Part shown: piece by piece, positions 1-7,102 of the stretch
Numbering within the stretch: the stretch's first letter is position 1
How the letters are laid out: each line of letters opens with the position of its first letter
Program-made: the position numbers and the translations under genes
Notes under the pieces: model-generated
Databases searched by the model: none
What the model saw: only the letters and a program-made list of their open reading frames with translations
What the model was told of the DNA's origin: nothing
Assembly (NCBI GenBank): GCA_964398785.1
Contig: CAYNNQ010000002.1
Coordinates: 1-64,000 of the forward strand
DNA: 64,000 bases
Reading direction: 5' to 3'
DNA from: CAYNNQ01 sp964398785
GTDB taxonomy: Bacteria > Desulfobacterota > Desulfovibrionia > Desulfovibrionales > Desulfonatronovibrionaceae

Positions 1-51
1 ACTTAACAACTTAAAACTGCCTGCAAAAATTTATTTTTTGCAGGCGCATCA
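1..51 (-). repeat. R1 dispersed repeat, copy 1 (cut by window edge)
   Basis: This is the end of an R1 element in reverse orientation. It contains the TTAAG-rich segment, then the hairpin CTGCAAAAA...TTTTTTGCAGGCGCATC. The other end lies outside the window. Compare the full copies at 3339, 3685, 4764, 9677, 31831, 32321, 38804 and 50942. Confidence 0.85.
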
Positions 52-114
52 GTGAGGAACATTCTAGATCTCATCAAAAAAAAAAGAGGGACGGGCTAAC
101 TATTTAATAGCAAA

Positions 115-279
115 GTGAACGATGATGAACTTTATCAAGTGCGAGAAAATATAGAAAATGAATTTGATGATGCAAATGAGTCTGATTTTGAAGTAAGTTA
201 CTTTCAAAATCCTCAATTAGATTATGAACACATTGAAAATGTAGACATAGAGAACTTGAAAGAAAAACAGCAACAGTAA
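115..279 (+). CDS. Short acidic ORF, possible gene remnant
   Basis: A 54-codon frame opens at GTG and ends in TAA, with a stop just upstream (97-99). The product is very acidic and Glu/Asp/Asn/Gln-rich (starts VNDDELYQVRENIENEFDD). No Shine-Dalgarno sequence is evident and I recognise no family. It is AT-rich compared with its surroundings and lies next to a broken gene on the other strand, so it may be the tail of a decayed gene rather than a working small protein. Confidence 0.2.
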   Translation: MNDDELYQVRENIENEFDDANESDFEVSYFQNPQLDYEHIENVDIENLKEKQQQ

Positions 280-299
280 GATGATGAGGAGAAGGATTT

Positions 300-489
300 A
301 GATATAGGTATGGACATGTAATAGGCTTCGATCAGGTCGTTGCAGTTGTAAAGGATAGAGTCGATCGTCTTCAAAATTGATGTAGACGATATTGCTTTGG
401 GGGGTGCTTTGCCGGACCCGATCGATCTGGCTGTAGACAAGCGAGGTTTTTCTGCCAGGGCGGCAGGGAGAAAAGGTCTTACGGCGCAG
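300..489 (-). pseudogene. Fragment of AAA_14 / DUF4143-type ATPase
   Basis: Read on the minus strand, the first frame gives RPGRKTSLVYSQIDRVR, then SNIVYINFEDDRLYPLQ. After a frameshift the neighbouring frame continues NDLIEAYYMSIP. This order (a P-loop of the GPRRAGKTSLL type, a short helix, IxYINFEDxRL, then DLxEAYY) is characteristic of the N-terminus of the AAA_14 ATPases that carry a C-terminal DUF4143 domain. The Walker A motif is scrambled (CRPGRKTS), there is at least one frameshift, and the rest of the gene (normally about 400 residues) is missing. The match comes from remembered family consensus, not from a search. Confidence 0.45.
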
Positions 490-556
490 ATGATAGTTTA
501 GTCACAAGCCTGGATTAGATCCCCGAAGTGCAAAGTGACGAGGATGACGAGCAGAA

Positions 557-2236
557 TCAGACAAACGCCAAAATTCCAATAAATATAAATATGGTGCAGA
601 AAATCATGGCCATCCAACTATTATTTTTTGCTTGGTCAGCCATGCTCAGCTTTAGAACCGTTATCGCCGGTATGGCCTGGAAACAGGCCCACATAAGCTG
701 AATGCGCTGGCTCGGGGCGAAAGGCAGGACTGAACCCACTACTACCGGAATGAACCAAGAGATGCACAGTAAAAGTATTTCGAACCCGGAAGGAAGCAGT
801 ACTTGTGTCCGGGGCTTGAACATGATCCGGGCTCCGCTCCATAAAAAAGCGCAGATAGTAAGTAAATGCAGGTAAATATATCCCCATCCCGGGAAAGGCT
901 TGTGGAAGTGATAAAGAAAGAGCAAAAAGAAGCAAGAGTAGAATAGGGAGCCCGCAGCTACGGATATACGGGAGCGGTCTCCTCGCCATGGATAAATTGT
1001 TATTATCAACAGCGCGCTTGCAAGGGAAAGCATTCCCATGGGCCGGGACAGATTGATCAAAAAGAAAACAGGGAATATTAGAAAAATCAGGAATAATACA
1101 CGGACATATTTTACACTTTGCCCCAGCTTGGCGACCAATATGTATTTGGAGGGCATGACTTTGTTTAGGTCCGAGAATGCCTTATTTGGCGGGTAAAGTC
1201 CCTTTTTTTTGATAAAGTACAAAAACAGGTACAAAGCCAAGCTGAAGGTGAAGCAAATAATAAAGGAAACCCAATCCTCGTGCTTCCTAAAGCCCCAACA
1301 GATCATGGCCAGGGCTATGGATAAGGTATAGATGATGCTTACTGTGCTTCTGTGAGTGAACCCTGCATCCATCAACTTGTGATGCAAATGGGTTTTGTCC
1401 GGATGAAAGGGGCTTTTCCCCTTCAAGATACGGGCGCTCATGACTACCAGGGTATCGGAGATTGGTATCCACAGAGGAGCGCATAATTGTATGGGGGCAA
1501 TTGATTGGCCCTGTAAGGGAGTGGTCATGGATATGGCCAGGCAGGACAGGGCAAATCCGAGGAAAAGGCTGCCGGTGTCCCCCATGAATAGGTTAGCAGG
1601 GTGGTTGTTGAAACGTAGAAATCCCATCAGGGTTCCCAAAAGGCAGAAAATTACCGCTAAATTATGCCATTGTTCGGCTTCACAGGCTAGAATAGCCAGA
1701 AAGAGCCCTCCGATAAATCCCAGTCCGCTGGATAAGCCGTCCAGGCCATCAGAAAGATTGAAGGAGTTGATCACCCCCACTATAGCAAAGACCGTAAGAG
1801 GCCAGGACAATAGTCCAAAGCTGATCTCTCCCACTCCCAGGAGATTCCCCAATCCATACAGACTACGCCCGCTTATCATTATAAAAGTGAGCGCGGCCAG
1901 TATTTGGCCTCCGAATTTTGCCGCGGGAGTTATCTCCTGCAGGTCATCCATCAGGCCAACAGCCAGTATTATCAACCCACCAATGAGTATCCCCGAGATA
2001 AAAGGTACAATATGCAGGCACAAAAGAGAGGCAAGGGAAAAGGAGATGATTATGGCCAGGCCCCCAGAACGGGGTATGGGGGCCTTATGCACTTTGCGGC
2101 AATCCGGACAGTCCACCAGACCAATACATGGCCCGATTCTACTCATGATAGGAGTCAAAAAAAGGGTTAAAATCAGACTGGAGAAGAAAACTATCCCCAG
2201 AAAGCTTATATGGAAAGCTACCTGATAGGAGATCAT
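557..2236 (-). CDS. Undecaprenyl-phosphate sugar-1-phosphate transferase (WecA/MraY-like, GT4)
   Basis: This is an integral membrane enzyme expected to move a HexNAc-1-phosphate (probably GlcNAc-1-P) from UDP-sugar to undecaprenyl phosphate, the first step of exopolysaccharide or O-chain assembly. The first 330 or so residues show the family's cytoplasmic motifs in order: GLMDDLQ (Asp pair), NLSDGLDGL, FMGDTGS and HPDKTHLHHKL (the HHH-like loop). The 559-residue protein is much longer than WecA (about 365). The extra C-terminal 200 residues hold several more hydrophobic segments and no motif I can name, possibly a fused membrane domain. The start overlaps the stop of the Wzz-like gene by 4 bases (ATGA), so the two are translationally coupled at the end of the EPS locus. 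Confidence 0.85.
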   Translation of the reverse strand: MISYQVAFHISFLGIVFFSSLILTLFLTPIMSRIGPCIGLVDCPDCRKVHKAPIPRSGGLAIIISFSLASLLCLHIVPFISGILIGGLIILAVGLMDDLQEITPAAKFGGQILAALTFIMISGRSLYGLGNLLGVGEISFGLLSWPLTVFAIVGVINSFNLSDGLDGLSSGLGFIGGLFLAILACEAEQWHNLAVIFCLLGTLMGFLRFNNHPANLFMGDTGSLFLGFALSCLAISMTTPLQGQSIAPIQLCAPLWIPISDTLVVMSARILKGKSPFHPDKTHLHHKLMDAGFTHRSTVSIIYTLSIALAMICWGFRKHEDWVSFIICFTFSLALYLFLYFIKKKGLYPPNKAFSDLNKVMPSKYILVAKLGQSVKYVRVLFLIFLIFPVFFLINLSRPMGMLSLASALLIITIYPWRGDRSRISVAAGSLFYSCFFLLFLYHFHKPFPGWGYIYLHLLTICAFLWSGARIMFKPRTQVLLPSGFEILLLCISWFIPVVVGSVLPFAPSQRIQLMWACFQAIPAITVLKLSMADQAKNNSWMAMIFCTIFIFIGILAFV

Positions 2237-3246
2237 TCTCCTTGTTCGTCCTTGCGTTTGCGGACATTGATTATGAACTGGCGGAAAAATACCAGGAATA
2301 TGCCCAAAAAGGCGGTGGTGACCATAGTCAGAGCGCAGATAAGGCTCCTTTTGGGTTTCGCCTTTTCCTGAGGCACATACGGCTCATCCAGGATCTTGAA
2401 GCTTACAAGCTCTTTGGCCTCTTTTATCTTGGCCAGCTCCAGTTGTTTTCTGAGTTCGGTGTATATCTTTTGCGCGGCTGTCCTTTCCCGCTGTATCTTG
2501 GACAATGTAAGGTCCCCATGTGGTACTTGCCCTTCCCAGTATTCCAATTCCTTTGTGGCCTTTTCCAGCTGCTGTTCGACGAACTTCCTTTCCCGCTTGG
2601 CGTCCGAAACGTATTCTTTTTCCAGGTAATGGCGGAGTTCATGTATGATCCGCTCAATCATGGTACGGGCGAAGGCGGGGTCCTTATCCGACCAGTTTAT
2701 GGTGATAAGGCCGGTCTCTTCATCTTTGCTTGCACTGAAATATCCACTGAATATCCCGTTTTGGATTGCTTTTATCGGAGTGGGTTTGTCTTTCGGAGTG
2801 GGGATCTCCCAGGTTTGTTTTTCCTCGTTCCAGATATCCGAATAAAGGTGTCTGAGCAGGTCGTATTTGTGGATGAGGCGGAGCTTGAGTTTGCGGCTGC
2901 TTAAGAAGTCCATGATTTGCGTATTGCTTCCTCCGCTGGACATCCCGGGGACGGAAACGGGCAGTTTCCCGGCGATGGATTGTAATTTGCTTTGTCCCTT
3001 TTGATTGGTTGGCTGCAGTACAGCATCCGACTGGTAGATTACTGGAAGCGCATAGAGAGACACAAGAGCAGCCCCCAGGGTACAGAGAAAGGTGAAAAAG
3101 CAGATAAACCACTTGCCCTTCCACAGCACGTTCCACAGCTCCAGGAGGTCGATTTCGTCTTCTTCCGCTTCCTGCATATACGGAGTAGGGAGGTAGACTA
3201 TTTCTTTATCGGATTGCTGGGTATCTTTGTCTTTTTTTTCCGACAT
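2233..3246 (-). CDS. Wzz-type polysaccharide chain-length determinant protein
   Basis: The 337-residue protein has the polysaccharide co-polymerase plan. An N-terminal cytoplasmic stretch with EIDLLELWNVLWKGKW leads into transmembrane segment 1 (about residues 46-67). A periplasmic alpha/beta and coiled-coil region follows, and a second transmembrane segment lies near residues 303-323, preceded by the Pro-rich PQEKAKPKRSL typical of the family. It has no C-terminal BY-kinase domain, so it is the short Wzz class. It would set polymer length at the inner membrane. It overlaps the downstream transferase gene by 4 bases, and an R1 repeat lies upstream. Confidence 0.88.
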   Translation of the reverse strand: MSEKKDKDTQQSDKEIVYLPTPYMQEAEEDEIDLLELWNVLWKGKWFICFFTFLCTLGAALVSLYALPVIYQSDAVLQPTNQKGQSKLQSIAGKLPVSVPGMSSGGSNTQIMDFLSSRKLKLRLIHKYDLLRHLYSDIWNEEKQTWEIPTPKDKPTPIKAIQNGIFSGYFSASKDEETGLITINWSDKDPAFARTMIERIIHELRHYLEKEYVSDAKRERKFVEQQLEKATKELEYWEGQVPHGDLTLSKIQRERTAAQKIYTELRKQLELAKIKEAKELVSFKILDEPYVPQEKAKPKRSLICALTMVTTAFLGIFLVFFRQFIINVRKRKDEQGE

Positions 3247-3338
3247 GTGTATTCTCGGTTGTTTTGATCTTTAAAAGTCCTTGCGGAGTGGATGCTGGGG
3301 ATCAAAATCCAAGTCCACTACCGGGCTAGTCCTGGAAA

Positions 3339-3468
3339 GATGCGCCTGCAAAAATAAGTTTTTGCTGGCAGTGTTAAGTTTTAAGTTGAAAGTTTTAAGT
3401 AAAATCAAAAGGTTATAAAGTTTAATCTGTGCGTTTAACTCCAGTATTCGACTTTTTGCAGATGCCTC
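3339..3468 (+). repeat. R1 dispersed repeat, copy 2
   Basis: A full element. The left end GATGCGCCTGCAAAAA forms a hairpin with TTTTTGCTGGC. TTAAGTTTTAAGTTGAAAG direct-repeat tracts follow, then a more variable core, and the right end is ACTTTTTGCAGATGCCTC, whose reverse complement resembles the left end. It lies between the Wzz-like gene and the small membrane protein gene. Confidence 0.9.
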
Positions 3469-3496
3469 AGCTCTGGAAAAATGGATATAGCCTGGA

Positions 3497-3655
3497 TTAA
3501 GTTAAAAATGCCTTAACCAGACCAATGATATCTGATCTGAACATGTATAGCAGAGCCAAGGGAGCCAGTAGTAGCAACAAGAAGATTACCGAAAGCATCT
3601 GCTTACCCGGTGTCCAGTCTTCACTAAAAAGGATGTTACTTATAAGTCTTTTCAT
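3497..3655 (-). CDS. Small single-pass membrane protein (52 aa)
   Basis: A minus-strand ATG frame encodes 52 residues. A polar N-terminus (MKRLISNILFSEDWTPGKQ) is followed by one strong hydrophobic helix (about residues 21-38, with VIFLLLLLAPLALLY) and a short tail ending KAFLT. A GGGAAAATAAG stretch precedes the ATG, so the ribosome binding site is modest. It sits in the EPS locus on the same strand as its neighbours and is bracketed by two R1 repeats. No family is recognised. A role as a small membrane subunit of the export or polymerisation machinery is conjecture. An overlapping opposite-strand frame looks like a shadow. Confidence 0.5.
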   Translation of the reverse strand: MKRLISNILFSEDWTPGKQMLSVIFLLLLLAPLALLYMFRSDIIGLVKAFLT

Positions 3656-3684
3656 CTTATTTTCCCGCTATTTAAGCTTATTCA

Positions 3685-3815
3685 GAAGCGCCTGCAAAAA
3701 ATATATTTTTGCATGCAGTGTTAAGTTTTAAGTTGAAAGTTTTAAGTGAAATCATATAGTTGCAATGTTTTATCTGTGCGGTTGAGTCCAGCATTCGACT
3801 TTTTGCGGTTGCCTC
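3685..3815 (+). repeat. R1 dispersed repeat, copy 3
   Basis: A full element from GAAGCGCCTGCAAAAA to TTTTTGCGGTTGCCTC. Its right end abuts the stop codon of the downstream lipoprotein gene (3816), so any read-through transcript of that gene carries the element in its 3' UTR. Confidence 0.9.
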
Positions 3816-4655
3816 TTATTCGGGTAAAAAATTGAACTGAAGCAATTCCGGTTCTAACTTGGCCTTTGGATACAAACCAGGAAATAATTCCCGGCAATAC
3901 GAGCGTAGCTTTTCCATGGCCCTGTATTGGACTTGGGTCAGCCGCAGATCTTCCGGCGGATGAGAGTCCCTATCTGGTATTTCCCGGGTAAGAGTGATTA
4001 CCGCTCTCCTTAAAGCCTGGGGAAAAACATATATACCCAATCCCCCTACCCATTTTCCCTTAATCTTTCCGCAAAAAAATGTCCACTTGGCCACATTTCC
4101 CTTCAACTCTCCGGTCCCCCTATCGTAGACAAAGAAGTCCCCCTTTGCGGGATACGGTTTGTTTTCGAAAACCACGCCCTTGCTTTGCTGAGCGATGACA
4201 CTGAAGTATGCTTTTTCGGGCAAAGTAAAACTATAATTTGTTTGGCTAACTGGCCCATATAAGGATTCTTTTTTATGGAGCTTTATGGCTTTGGTTGGCA
4301 GCTGGACTTGCATACCGAATATTTTTATCTTGTTTTGAGTTGAATTATAGAATAAGTAACTCTTTTTCTTTTCTTTTTTTAGACGGGTACCAGTATTTTT
4401 CTTGTTCCCGATAAATTTTTTCCATCCCCGCCTGGTAAGGCAGTTATTATAGGCTTTGCTGAAAAGGACGGGGTTCTTGCCCATGCCCATGGTATTTTCC
4501 CTAGCGTAAGCAGAAGCAAAATGCAGGCATTCTGCTGAGTCTCTGTTGAAATCCGCCTGGGTACTGCCCGGCTTATGCCAGCGGCTTCCGGTGCATCCGG
4601 ATAAGACGGTTATAAGGGCCGCGCTGGCAAGAATTAGGATATAAGCTTTTTTCAT
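3816..4655 (-). CDS. Outer-membrane-type lipoprotein of the EPS locus
   Basis: The 279-residue product has a lipoprotein signal, MKKAYILILASAALITVLSG, with the lipobox LSGC and the acylated Cys at residue 21. Mature residues just after it (QADFNRDSAECL ... YNNCLTRRGW) match a pattern common in small envelope lipoproteins: a Cys-containing helix followed by a Cys-x(3)-RGW-like turn. A lysine-rich linker and a C-terminal domain of about 170 residues that I do not recognise follow. Its position beside yjbH suggests it plays the part of the GfcB/YjbF lipoprotein, but I see no clear sequence match to that family. The gene is isolated between two R1 repeats. Confidence 0.7.
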   Translation of the reverse strand: MKKAYILILASAALITVLSGCTGSRWHKPGSTQADFNRDSAECLHFASAYARENTMGMGKNPVLFSKAYNNCLTRRGWKKFIGNKKNTGTRLKKEKKKSYLFYNSTQNKIKIFGMQVQLPTKAIKLHKKESLYGPVSQTNYSFTLPEKAYFSVIAQQSKGVVFENKPYPAKGDFFVYDRGTGELKGNVAKWTFFCGKIKGKWVGGLGIYVFPQALRRAVITLTREIPDRDSHPPEDLRLTQVQYRAMEKLRSYCRELFPGLYPKAKLEPELLQFNFLPE

Positions 4656-4763
4656 GGCAGTTTTGTCTATATTTGCAGATTGCCGTGCATTTTTTGTTTT
4701 TCGCCGGGAATTCGTGATCTAAGGGGAGCTTTGATCATTTTATATTCCAACTAAACCCAGGGC

Positions 4764-4896
4764 GAATGCGCGTGCAAAAAATAAATTTTTGCAGGCAGTG
4801 TTAAGTCATAAGTTGAAAGTTTTAAGTAAAATCCAAAAAGTTACAAAGTTTAAGCTGTGCGTCTAACTCCTTCATTCGGCTTTTTGCAGATGCCTC
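4764..4896 (+). repeat. R1 dispersed repeat, copy 4
   Basis: A full element with left end AATGCGCGTGCAAAAA and right end CTTTTTGCAGATGCCTC. It lies between the lipoprotein gene and yjbH, ending 8 bases from the yjbH stop. Confidence 0.9.
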
Positions 4897-4903
4897 AGGG
4901 CGG

Positions 4904-7093
4904 TTATTTTAAAGCCCCAGGATGTCGCATTTTGGATATGTTGTCCCGTACATGCGCTGGAGTAGACCATGGATTCATGGGGTAGAGATGCGTAGGCTGA
5001 TTCACTGTTGTTCCCTGATCCCGGGTAAAGCTGGTTATGCCGTAGGTAAAGTGTCCAGTCCGTTCCTGGTCGAAAAAGATGGAGAAGGGGGCCCGGATGT
5101 ATACTCCCTTTTGCATGGCCTCCTTGTTCTTGGGGGATTCGAACATAGAAGTGTCTGTCCAAGTAAGCCATCCTCCCAGGGTGAAGTACTTGAAGGAGCG
5201 CCGCAGATCCAGTCTTACCCCGGGGTCTCCAGCTAAAAATCTCCCGATCTTAAGGCCGCCTTCCAATCCTTCTTCCGGCCACAGCTGGGCGTATAAATTT
5301 ACAAATTCAGTATGATACAAATGATCCATATCTTCGCGCAAAGAAAAATTATCCTCCACACTTCGTTTGCGAACAATTTCTCCTTCCAAGCCCACACCGA
5401 AATAGCCATCGTAAAGGTATCGGAAACATTCCGCTCCCAAACCGGCATATGCAGATTCAAAGGCTCCGGCCGCCCACCGCGTCTGAATATCCAGAGGCCA
5501 TTGCCAGTATTGCTCCAGGGCCAGCTCGGTAAGCCTGGGCGCGGAGCGTTCCTGATAGGAAAGCATGTCCGTGCGCACTGCTTCCCTGTCTTCCAGCCGT
5601 TTGTATATTACATCGTCGTATTGATTGAATACCGTCCATTCGTATGTCCCGTGCAATGTTCCCTTTTCCCACGGGTGCAGCTTTGCTTCGGCTTGGATTA
5701 CGGCCTTGTGCTTGAAGAAACCGCTCCGGTTGTTCAAAAAGGTGCGCACGCGGGGCTGAAGGGAGAAGTCCAAAATGCCCCCGAAATGGGACTCTTTGCC
5801 TGTCGACCCGGGGGAGCTTTTGAAATCTTCCCAGTGCGAACTCCCGTACAGATCTATGTCCGAAAATTCAAGGAAACCCTGGTGGTCCAAACGGCTGGCT
5901 AGAAAATCACGTAGTACTTGTCTGTTGGTCTTGAGGCTGGTTATTACTTGTCCATTCTGGATGATATTGCATATAATCTTTTGTATCCGGGAAGGCAGAA
6001 TGGAGTCCGCTATAGCCGCCATTCGGCTAAGGGCCCGTTCATCGGAAAGGTAGCGGGTGTTTTCCGCTTCTATCCAAACCGTGTTGTTGGAACAGGCTAC
6101 TGCTGTATTGCTGAATCCGTCGTCAGATATGTGCCCACCCACTATCCGGGCCAGTTCCTTGTTGTTTGCGCTATACGCCCGCCAACGGGTCCGTTCCTGT
6201 ATAGAAGGTGGATCTTCCTTTTTCCATCCCAGCATTCCATGCGGATCCAGAGGGAAGTCTACGCCTGCGGAGAGGGCCAGGTTGTCTCCGCGCATATATG
6301 CGGCGGTAGCAGTCAGGTTTTTTGTCAGACGGTATTTTAGTCCCAGATTGAAGGGTATGTGCTGGTTTGCTTCCTTGAGTTTCTTCCCGCCTTTATCCCG
6401 GTATCCGAACATGTTCTTGCGCTCTATTGGGGAATATTCAATACAGCCGATAAGACGGGGGGTTATGGAGTATTCCAGTCCCCCAAACGGTTTTGTCTTC
6501 TGTTTGGGGCTGGATAGAAGATAGGAAAAGGCCCGGTCGTTTCCCTGACCGGAGGCTGGATGTTTGTCCGGGACATATTCTCCGGCCAGTGTACCCTGGC
6601 CCAATCCAAAAGTCAGGTCAAAATCCCCTATTTCCTTGGAAGCCACTAGGTAACGTTGTCCGAAGAGTCCGGTACCAGTAGCGTCGAAGAATCCGCCAGC
6701 TAGCTGGGGGAAGTATTCCTTTTCCGGGAGAAGAACCAGTCGGGCGCCGGCGGAGCGGTCTTTGTACGCTCCGTAGTCGTGTTCGGGAAAGGCTGTTATA
6801 GTGTCTACCTTGGTGAATTGCCCGTGCACTTCCAAGCGGTCAAACAGTCCCAATGCCCCTCCGTAATAACTATACGGATCGGATTTTCCGTAATGCAGGC
6901 GCATGTTCCAATCCGGAAGGACGCGGGCATTGGGCATATTCAAAAGACCGGTATAGGACTGGAGGGAAGGCCGGGCCTTCTCTCCAGCCCGGGCAAGTGG
7001 GCTCCATTGCAAACACATTAGGCATGTCACCAAAAAGACCCCAAATATAAATAAAAGAGCTCGATTGTATCTGAGCGGACCGGTCCAGTGCAT
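4904..7093 (-). CDS. yjbH: YjbH/GfcD-family outer-membrane polysaccharide export protein
   Basis: The 729-residue protein begins with a hydrophobic secretion signal (LLFIFGVFLVTCLMCL, cleaved near ARA). It then shows the hallmark start of YjbH proteins, LQSYTGLLNMPNARVLPDW, a GLFDRLEVHGQF strand pair and many alternating amphipathic segments, consistent with an outer-membrane beta-barrel. The length fits the family (about 690-740). YjbH proteins work with a GfcA/YjbE-type secreted peptide and SLBB proteins in exopolysaccharide secretion. The gene begins 9 bases after the SLBB export gene, so the two probably form one transcript. Confidence 0.85.
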   Translation of the reverse strand: MHWTGPLRYNRALLFIFGVFLVTCLMCLQWSPLARAGEKARPSLQSYTGLLNMPNARVLPDWNMRLHYGKSDPYSYYGGALGLFDRLEVHGQFTKVDTITAFPEHDYGAYKDRSAGARLVLLPEKEYFPQLAGGFFDATGTGLFGQRYLVASKEIGDFDLTFGLGQGTLAGEYVPDKHPASGQGNDRAFSYLLSSPKQKTKPFGGLEYSITPRLIGCIEYSPIERKNMFGYRDKGGKKLKEANQHIPFNLGLKYRLTKNLTATAAYMRGDNLALSAGVDFPLDPHGMLGWKKEDPPSIQERTRWRAYSANNKELARIVGGHISDDGFSNTAVACSNNTVWIEAENTRYLSDERALSRMAAIADSILPSRIQKIICNIIQNGQVITSLKTNRQVLRDFLASRLDHQGFLEFSDIDLYGSSHWEDFKSSPGSTGKESHFGGILDFSLQPRVRTFLNNRSGFFKHKAVIQAEAKLHPWEKGTLHGTYEWTVFNQYDDVIYKRLEDREAVRTDMLSYQERSAPRLTELALEQYWQWPLDIQTRWAAGAFESAYAGLGAECFRYLYDGYFGVGLEGEIVRKRSVEDNFSLREDMDHLYHTEFVNLYAQLWPEEGLEGGLKIGRFLAGDPGVRLDLRRSFKYFTLGGWLTWTDTSMFESPKNKEAMQKGVYIRAPFSIFFDQERTGHFTYGITSFTRDQGTTVNQPTHLYPMNPWSTPAHVRDNISKMRHPGALK

Positions 7094-7102
7094 GCCCGTT
7101 TA

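Noticed and set aside
1440..2225. Long plus-strand frame (261 aa) opposite the GT4 gene
   Set aside because: It is antisense to a gene with clear catalytic motifs, has a basic, low-complexity composition and no recognisable domain. Shadow frame.
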